In this document: in pieces, positions 1 through 4,111 of the stretch
How the letters are laid out: each line of letters opens with the position of its first letter
Position numbering within the stretch: position 1 is the stretch's first letter
Origin: Giesbergeria sp.
GTDB taxonomy: Bacteria > Pseudomonadota > Gammaproteobacteria > Burkholderiales > Burkholderiaceae_C
Direction: 5' to 3'
DNA: 6,148 bases
Assembly (NCBI GenBank): GCA_030690515.1
Contig: JAUYGP010000441.1
Location: 1 to 6,148 of the forward strand
Made by a program: the position numbers and the translations under genes
The notes under the pieces: model-generated
Told to the model about the DNA's origin: nothing
The model's database searches: none
Seen by the model: only the letters and a program-made list of their open reading frames with translations

Positions 1-417
1 GGCGGGCGCATCGGCATCGCCGCGCAAAGCGTGGGCATGGCGCGCAGTGCGTTTGATGCAGCGCTGGCGTATTCCAAGGAGCGTGAGAGCTTTGGCACCG
101 CCATCTTCAACCACCAGGCGGTGGGTTTTCGCCTGGCCGACTGCGCCACCCAGATCGAGGCCGCACGCCAGCTCATTTGGCATGCCGCCGCGCTGCGCGA
201 TGCGGGTCGCCCGTGCCTGAAAGAAGCCGCCATGGCCAAGCTGTTTGCCAGCGAAATGGCCGAGCGCGTGTGCAGCGCTGCCATCCAGACGCTGGGCGGC
301 TACGGCGTGGTTCAGGATTTCCCGGTCGAGCGCATCTACCGCGACGTGCGCGTGTGCCAGATCTATGAAGGCACGAGCGACGTGCAAAAAATCATCATCC
401 AGCGCGCGCTGGCTTAG
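1..417 (+). CDS. Acyl-CoA dehydrogenase, C-terminal part (5' end outside window)
   Basis: Flavin-dependent oxidation of an acyl-CoA to the trans-2-enoyl-CoA, passing electrons to electron-transfer flavoprotein; a soluble beta-oxidation or branched-chain degradation enzyme. The reading frame is open from base 1, and the 138 visible residues form the C-terminal alpha-helical domain. Family signatures seen are GGRIGIAAQSVG at the left edge, a YSKERESFG stretch, LGGYGVVQDFPVERIYRD, and QIYEGTSDVQ near the end. The Glu of YEGT (fragment residue 123, bases 367-369) is at the position of the catalytic base in short- and medium-chain enzymes. The protein ends about 15 residues after this motif, as is normal, so the 3' end is complete. 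A GTG at 31 is internal, not a start. Substrate chain length cannot be read from this part. About 240-250 N-terminal residues should lie to the left. No terminator is evident in the 49 bp before the next gene. Confidence 0.95.
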   Translation, partial: GGRIGIAAQSVGMARSAFDAALAYSKERESFGTAIFNHQAVGFRLADCATQIEAARQLIWHAAALRDAGRPCLKEAAMAKLFASEMAERVCSAAIQTLGGYGVVQDFPVERIYRDVRVCQIYEGTSDVQKIIIQRALA

Positions 418-466
418 TCAATACAAAGGGCTGGAACATCGTGGGGCCGAGTGACAGAATGCTCTT

Positions 467-1672
467 ATGACAACACACAAGACCGCCCCGATTGCAGCCT
501 CCTCCAACGGTTCTGGCGCGCCAGTAGAGTCAACTCGCCGGGCTGTTGCCAGTGCTAAGCCACGCAGTGCGCGTGCACGCAACGCAAACAAGGGTGACAC
601 GGCCCCATCACTGGATTCTGTAGCGCTTGCTCGCTATGTGCAGGATGAGGCCACTCAGTCGGCGCAGGGGCGCCATCTGGCGGCCTTGCAGGACGTCGTG
701 GCACGGCCCGGTTTTTCGGCAGAAGAGCGTGCAGTTGCTTTGCAAACCTTGCTGGCAGGTGCGTCCCTAGATGATCGCGAGATGCTGCGTCAGGCGTTGT
801 TGGCTGACGTCGAACAAAATCCATCGCCCCTTGGCAAGAAAAGTCATCCAGACGATGAACTCGCGCCGGATTGGCGTGATGGCGGCTATCCCTACCACCA
901 CCTGATGCGCCGTGCGACCTATGAGGCGCAGAAGTACCAACTACAGGTAGAGCTACTCAAATTGCAGGCTTGGGTCAAGGAGACGGGTCAGCGAGTGGTG
1001 ATTCTGTTCGAAGGGCGTGACGCCGCTGGCAAGGGCGGAGCCATCAAGCGTTTCATGGAGCATCTCAATCCGCGCGGCGCTCGCGTGGTGGCGCTGGAGA
1101 AGCCCAGCGACGTCGAACGAGGTCAGTGGTACTTCCAGCGCTATGTTCAGCATTTACCTACTGCCGGTGAAATCACGCTGTTCGACCGCAGTTGGTACAA
1201 CCGTGCGGGCGTCGAGCGGGTCATGGGTTTTTGCTCGGATGTTGAGTATGGCGAGTTCATGCGACAGACCCCCGAATTTGAACGTCATCTGGTGCGCAGC
1301 GGGGTCTACGTCATCAAATACTGGTTCTCGGTCAGTCGTGCTGAGCAGCGTCGCCGTTTCAAGGAACGTGAAGTGCACCCGCTAAAACAGTGGAAGCTGA
1401 GTCCGGTGGATCTCGCCTCGCTGGACAAGTGGGAGGATTACACGCGCGCTAAGGAATCCATGTTTTTTGATACCGATACTGCCGATGCGCCCTGGACTGT
1501 GATCAAGAGCGATTGCAAGAAGCGCGCGCGCCTGAATGCCATGCGGTATGTACTGCACAAATTACCCTATACCAACAAGTCGGTTGACGCGATCGGCAAG
1601 CTCGACCCACTAATTGTGGGGCGTGCTCATGTCGTTTACGAACGGGGTGAGAAACCGGGCGCGATTCTGTAG
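467..1672 (+). CDS. ppk2: Polyphosphate kinase 2 family protein (class I-like)
   Basis: Uses polyphosphate to phosphorylate nucleotides in the cytoplasm; class I members normally convert ADP or GDP to ATP or GTP. In this 401-residue protein the core runs from about residue 135 to 385. Walker A is GRDAAGKGG (183-191), Walker B is TLFDRSWYNRAG (237-248, Asp240), followed by VERVMGF, with an Arg-rich lid region QRRRFKEREVHPLKQWK (294-310). The DRSWYNRAGVE form of Walker B is the class I pattern rather than the AMP-using type. Residues 1-45 are rich in Ala, Ser, Lys and Arg and look disordered; 48-118 look helical. This extension makes it longer than the usual 260-300 residues, although longer members such as the Pseudomonas PA0141 type are known. 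ATG 467 is the only reasonable start, because an in-frame stop lies at 452-454. It has no good Shine-Dalgarno sequence. Composition is less GC-rich than the neighbours in lines I counted. The exact nucleotide preference is not readable. Confidence 0.93.
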   Translation: MTTHKTAPIAASSNGSGAPVESTRRAVASAKPRSARARNANKGDTAPSLDSVALARYVQDEATQSAQGRHLAALQDVVARPGFSAEERAVALQTLLAGASLDDREMLRQALLADVEQNPSPLGKKSHPDDELAPDWRDGGYPYHHLMRRATYEAQKYQLQVELLKLQAWVKETGQRVVILFEGRDAAGKGGAIKRFMEHLNPRGARVVALEKPSDVERGQWYFQRYVQHLPTAGEITLFDRSWYNRAGVERVMGFCSDVEYGEFMRQTPEFERHLVRSGVYVIKYWFSVSRAEQRRRFKEREVHPLKQWKLSPVDLASLDKWEDYTRAKESMFFDTDTADAPWTVIKSDCKKRARLNAMRYVLHKLPYTNKSVDAIGKLDPLIVGRAHVVYERGEKPGAIL

Positions 1673-1678
1673 ATGTAG

Positions 1679-2158
1679 TCAGGCAGCGCTGCTACGGTGC
1701 CGTAGAACGATGGTGATATTGCCGTTGACCTCGATGGTGGCGCGCTCGACCTCGTGTGCGTGCAGGCAGCCACCGGCACGCAGCGCCGCTGTAAGGTCAC
1801 TTGGGGAGATTCGCTCGTCGCGCATCAGTGCCTCGTCGGCTATGCCGTCCTGAATCAGCACGCGGGCGCGGCCGTCAATCAAGCGCTCCAGTCGGCGAAA
1901 ACGGTAGGTGAAGTGCGACAGTGCGACGTGGCAACCGATCAGCGTGCTGGCCGAGATCAGCCCGCCGATGAGTGAGTTGTCTCCGGCGTTCATGGAGTTC
2001 TGCACCGCGTTCGACAGAATCAGCAGCAGCACCAGGTCAAATGGCGCGTACTGCCCCGTCTGCCGCTTGCCCGTCAGTCGCAGAAACACCAGCAGAAACA
2101 GGTACACCACCACGCCGCGCAATACAAACTCCCACCACGGCACGCTCAGATTCCACAT
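1679..2158 (-). CDS. DUF421 (YetF-like) small membrane protein
   Basis: A 159-residue protein recognised as DUF421. It has three hydrophobic segments at about residues 9-27, 41-57 and 62-83, then a soluble domain from about 88 to 152. The hallmark stretch TGKRQTGQYAPFDLVLLLIL (29-48) followed by SNAVQNSM is typical of the family. The C-terminal part has the expected pattern: DGRARVLIQDGIADEALM, then DLTAALRAGG, then EVERATIEVNGNITIVL. The protein would sit in the inner membrane with the C-terminal domain probably cytoplasmic; the biochemical function is unknown to me. The frame stays open far upstream, to 3226, but the start at 2158 is fixed by an AAGGAG Shine-Dalgarno 7 bases before the ATG and by the family beginning. 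Its stop is 6 bp from the stop of ppk2 (convergent), and it is divergent from the DUF4197 gene, so it is probably a single-gene unit. Confidence 0.9.
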   Translation of the reverse strand: MWNLSVPWWEFVLRGVVVYLFLLVFLRLTGKRQTGQYAPFDLVLLLILSNAVQNSMNAGDNSLIGGLISASTLIGCHVALSHFTYRFRRLERLIDGRARVLIQDGIADEALMRDERISPSDLTAALRAGGCLHAHEVERATIEVNGNITIVLRHRSSAA

Positions 2159-2164
2159 GAAGCA

Positions 2165-2171
2165 TCTCCTT
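2165..2171 (-). promoter_or_regulatory. Ribosome binding site of the DUF421 gene
   Basis: On the minus strand the bases read AAGGAGA, with 7 bases between AGGAG and the ATG at 2158. This is the strongest Shine-Dalgarno sequence in the window. It decides the start of the DUF421 protein within a much longer open frame that continues to 3226. Confidence 0.8.
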
Positions 2172-2200
2172 GCGGACCGGTGCCGCAGGGACAGTTTAGA

Positions 2201-2218
2201 GCGCCAACACGCGCCAAC
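2201..2218. repeat. Direct repeat GCGCCAAC, 10-bp period
   Basis: Two exact copies of GCGCCAAC lie at 2201-2208 and 2211-2218, with starts 10 bp apart, about one turn of the helix. They sit in the middle of the divergent intergenic region, which would suit a regulator binding one face of DNA. Chance is also possible in GC-rich DNA. Confidence 0.4.
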
Positions 2219-2263
2219 GCGACATCTGCAAGAATCGGTCAACCCCCCCTGCAGCCCCATCAA

Positions 2264-2268
2264 AAGGA
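2264..2268 (+). promoter_or_regulatory. Ribosome binding site of the DUF4197 gene
   Basis: AAGGA lies 7 bases before the ATG at 2276. It selects this ATG over an in-frame ATG at 2180, which would add 32 residues with no signal-peptide character ahead of the real signal sequence. Confidence 0.7.
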
Positions 2269-2275
2269 TTTCTCC

Positions 2276-2971
2276 ATGTTGCGCCGTACCTTCCACCAAG
2301 CCACTGCAAGCATCCTGTGCCTGGCCGCCCTGCGCCAGGCGCATGCCCTGTCGCTGGGCGACCTCTCCAGCGCCGACGCCAGCAGCGGGCTGAAGGCCGC
2401 GCTGGGCCAGGGCGCCAATGCTGCCGTGGCCCTGCTGGGGCGCAACGATGGCTTCTTGGGCAACCCCCTGGTGCGCATCCCGCTGCCGGGCGCCCTGGAT
2501 GATGCCGCCAAGCTGTTGCGCAAATTCGGCCAGGGCAAGCGCATCGACGAGCTGGTCACCACCATCAACCGGGCCGCCGAGGCCGCCGTGCCCATGGGCA
2601 AGGATTTGCTGGTGAGCGCCGTGCAGGACATGTCGGTGACCGATGCGCGCAAAATTCTCACCGGCGGGGACACCTCGGTCACCCAGTTCTTTGCCGAGAA
2701 AACCCGCCTGCCTCTGGGTGAGCGCTTTCTGCCCGTGGTCACGCAGGCCACCGAGCAGGTGGGCCTGACCCAGAAGTACAACGCGGTGGCCAGCAAGGCT
2801 TCCAACTTTGGCCTGATCAGCAAGGAAGACGCCAATTTGTCCCAGTACGTCACGGGCAAGACGCTCGATGGCCTGTACCTGATGATTGGTGAGGAAGAAA
2901 AGAAAATTCGCCAGAACCCCCTGGGCAGCGGCAGCGCTATCGTCCAGAAAGTGTTTGGCGCGCTGCGCTGA
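2276..2971 (+). CDS. DUF4197 secreted protein of unknown function
   Basis: A 231-residue protein recognised as DUF4197, a family of proteobacterial exported proteins whose role I do not know. Residues 1-24 look like a Sec signal peptide: positive MLRR, a short hydrophobic core ASILCLAAL, and AHA before a likely cleavage at 24/25. The core is short and followed by an Arg, so the signal is plausible rather than textbook, and no lipobox is seen. The mature part is mostly helical. It starts with LSLGDLSSADASSGLKAALGQG and includes LLGRNDGFLGNPLVRIPLP, DARKILTGGDTSVTQFF and a C-terminal GLYLMIGEEEKKIRQNP, all characteristic of the family. The length fits the family. The start was chosen for its Shine-Dalgarno sequence and the signal peptide. 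A YchJ-like gene follows after 5 bp, so the two are probably co-transcribed. No catalytic motif is recognisable. Confidence 0.88.
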   Translation: MLRRTFHQATASILCLAALRQAHALSLGDLSSADASSGLKAALGQGANAAVALLGRNDGFLGNPLVRIPLPGALDDAAKLLRKFGQGKRIDELVTTINRAAEAAVPMGKDLLVSAVQDMSVTDARKILTGGDTSVTQFFAEKTRLPLGERFLPVVTQATEQVGLTQKYNAVASKASNFGLISKEDANLSQYVTGKTLDGLYLMIGEEEKKIRQNPLGSGSAIVQKVFGALR

Positions 2972-2976
2972 TCGCC

Positions 2977-3396
2977 ATGCCACCTGCATCACCTGAAAAA
3001 TCAGCCGCCTGCCCCTGCGGTCGCCTGTCGCCCCGGCGAGGGCCGATGGACTTTGACGACTGCTGCGGGCGCTATATCGACCACTTTGACACCTGCCCTG
3101 CGCCCGATGCAGAGCACCTGATGCGTTCGCGCTACAGCGCCTTTGTGCAGGAGCGGGCGGACTACTTGCAGGCCACCTGGCATGCATCCCAGCGCCCAGC
3201 GGTGCTGGACTTTGAGCCCGGCGCACGCTGGCTGGGGCTGGAAGTACGCGCTCACCGCAGCACCGGGCCAGACCAGGCCGAGGTCGAGTTCATCGCCCGC
3301 TACCGTGTAGCGGGCCGTGCCGTGCGCTTGCATGAACGCAGCCGCTTTGTGTGCGAGGCCGGCCGCTGGTACTACGTGGATGGCGATCAAATTTGA
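2977..3396 (+). CDS. ychJ: YchJ/UPF0225 family protein, short form
   Basis: A 139-residue protein resembling E. coli YchJ. An N-terminal Cys motif, CPCG (Cys12, Cys14) then CC (Cys29, Cys30), probably binds zinc. It is followed by the family core EHLMRSRYSAFVQERADYLQATWH (46-69), then WLGLEV (85-90), then an alpha/beta fold ending ERSRFVCEAGRWYYVDGD (120-137), as in NTF2-like proteins. The E. coli protein has a second, C-terminal SEC-C zinc motif after YYIDG; this one stops right there and lacks it. The spacing between the two Cys pairs is also wider than usual through an inserted LSPRRGPMDF segment. The cellular role of the family is not established. No Shine-Dalgarno sequence is seen. The start lies 5 bp after the DUF4197 stop, so translational coupling is likely. 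The stop codon lies within the start of an intergenic repeat. Confidence 0.9.
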   Translation: MPPASPEKSAACPCGRLSPRRGPMDFDDCCGRYIDHFDTCPAPDAEHLMRSRYSAFVQERADYLQATWHASQRPAVLDFEPGARWLGLEVRAHRSTGPDQAEVEFIARYRVAGRAVRLHERSRFVCEAGRWYYVDGDQI

Positions 3397-3445
3397 CTAA
3401 AAACACCCTCCAGCGCTTGCTGTATAATCGCTAATAGCTATGAAA
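3388..3445. repeat. Degenerate Comamonadaceae-type intergenic repeat
   Basis: The stretch reads CAAATTTGA at the YchJ stop, then CCCTCCAGCGCTTG, a 7-base loop, AATCGCT and AATAGCTATGAAA. It matches, from memory, a short dyad element common between genes in Acidovorax and relatives, with AGCGCTT and AAGCGCT arms flanked by AATAGC and CAAATTTGA-like ends. The arms at 3412-3418 and 3426-3432 pair at 6 of 7 positions around loop 3419-3425. Identification as a family repeat rests on recall; the dyad itself is visible. It fills the gap between ychJ and the HAD gene completely and overlaps the stop codon of one and the start codon of the other. Confidence 0.6.
3400..3428 (+). promoter_or_regulatory. 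Candidate promoter of the HAD gene
   Basis: A perfect TATAAT lies at 3423-3428. The hexamer 17 bases upstream, AAAACA at 3400-3405, matches the -35 consensus only in its last three positions; a better TTGACT at 3393-3398 is too far away (24-base spacer). Transcription would start near 3434-3436, only 4-6 bases before the ATG at 3440. The -10 box sits within the right arm of the dyad repeat. Confidence 0.5.
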
Positions 3446-4111
3446 TTAGAAGCGATCCTGATCGACTGCGATGGCGTACTGGTCGACAGCGAGCCCATCA
3501 CCAACGGCGTGCTGTGCGCCATGCTCAATGAGGCGGGCTGGGCGCTCTCCAGTGAAGAGTGCATGCGCCTCTTTATTGGCAAAACCGTGCGCAGCGAGGC
3601 GGCCCGCATTGAGGCCCACACCGGCCAACCGCTCACCGATGCCTGGATGGCTGATTTTTACGCACGCCGCAATGTGCGACTCGATGCCGAACTGTTGGCC
3701 ATTGATGGCGCCGTGGCCGCCGTGCAGGCGGTGCACGCCGCATTGGGTGGACGCATTGCCTGTGCCTCGGGGGCCGACCGGTTCAAGGTGGAAATGCAGC
3801 TGCAAAAGGTGGGCCTGGCGCCGTACTTTGCCGGGCGCATTTTCAGCGGCCACGAAATGCCGGCCACCAAGCCCGCGCCCGATGTGTACCTGGCGGCTGC
3901 AGCCGCCCTGGGCGTGCCACCGGCACGCTGCCTAGTGGTGGAAGACACGGTGACAGGCGTAACCGCTGGGGTCGCCGCGGGCGCAACCGTGGTGGGCTAC
4001 AGCCCGTCGTCCGTGGGGCACGGCACGCCCGAAGCCCTGCGCGCCGCGGGGGCGGTATGGGTGATGACACACATGGAGGAGCTGCCCGGGCTGCTGGTCA
4101 GCGAGGGGTAG
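3440..4111 (+). CDS. HAD-superfamily (subfamily IA) phosphatase-like hydrolase
   Basis: A 223-residue cytoplasmic Mg-dependent phosphohydrolase of the haloacid dehalogenase superfamily, acting through a phospho-aspartate. All four motifs are present. Motif I is IDCDGVLVDSE, with nucleophile Asp9 and acid/base Asp11. Motif II is CASG with Ser110, motif III is Lys144 in KPAPDVY, and motif IV is VVEDTVTGV with Glu168 and Asp169. A helical cap inserted at about residues 16-85 marks subfamily IA. The overall pattern (DCDG.LVDSE, FSGHEM..KPAPD) is closest, in my judgement, to YieH-type sugar-phosphate phosphatases and beta-phosphoglucomutase relatives; the substrate is not readable. The start is fixed because a stop lies five codons upstream. 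No Shine-Dalgarno sequence precedes it and the predicted leader is only a few bases. The 3' end overlaps the convergent c-di-GMP gene by 14 bp. Confidence 0.93.
   Translation: MKLEAILIDCDGVLVDSEPITNGVLCAMLNEAGWALSSEECMRLFIGKTVRSEAARIEAHTGQPLTDAWMADFYARRNVRLDAELLAIDGAVAAVQAVHAALGGRIACASGADRFKVEMQLQKVGLAPYFAGRIFSGHEMPATKPAPDVYLAAAAALGVPPARCLVVEDTVTGVTAGVAAGATVVGYSPSSVGHGTPEALRAAGAVWVMTHMEELPGLLVSEG

Larger units (their letters stand above)
2159..2275. promoter_or_regulatory. Divergent intergenic region between DUF421 and DUF4197 genes
   Basis: These 117 bp must carry the promoters of both divergent genes unless transcription comes from further away. No convincing sigma70 pair was found on either strand. 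On the minus strand there is a TTGACC about 80 bases before the DUF421 start, but no good -10 at proper spacing. A run of seven C (2243-2249) and a direct repeat of GCGCCAAC (2201-2218) are the only notable structures. The promoter role is inferred from gene orientation. Confidence 0.45.

Noticed and set aside
1683..1705. Palindrome GCAGCGCTGC next to a CTACGG-TG-CCGTAG hairpin at the ppk2/DUF421 convergence
   Set aside because: No T-run follows on either strand, and the structure lies inside the last codons of the DUF421 gene. It might stop transcripts, but nothing supports calling it an intrinsic terminator.
2243..2249. C7 tract upstream of the DUF4197 gene as a phase-variable spacer
   Set aside because: It is short and not placed between recognisable -35 and -10 boxes, so there is no support for a switching role.
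2180..2275. Longer start for the DUF4197 protein at ATG 2180
   Set aside because: It has no ribosome site, the added 32 residues would bury the signal peptide, and ATG 2276 has AAGGA at good spacing.
2159..3226. Minus-strand open frame continuing upstream of the DUF421 gene and antisense to the DUF4197 gene and part of ychJ
   Set aside because: The frame is open because of the codon bias of the GC-rich genes on the other strand. Its translation shows no family signature, while the DUF421 start has a strong ribosome site at 2165-2171.
3393..3428. TTGACT at 3393-3398 as the -35 box for the TATAAT at 3423
   Set aside because: The 24-base spacer is too long for a sigma70 promoter. The TTGACT is explained by the conserved end of the repeat.
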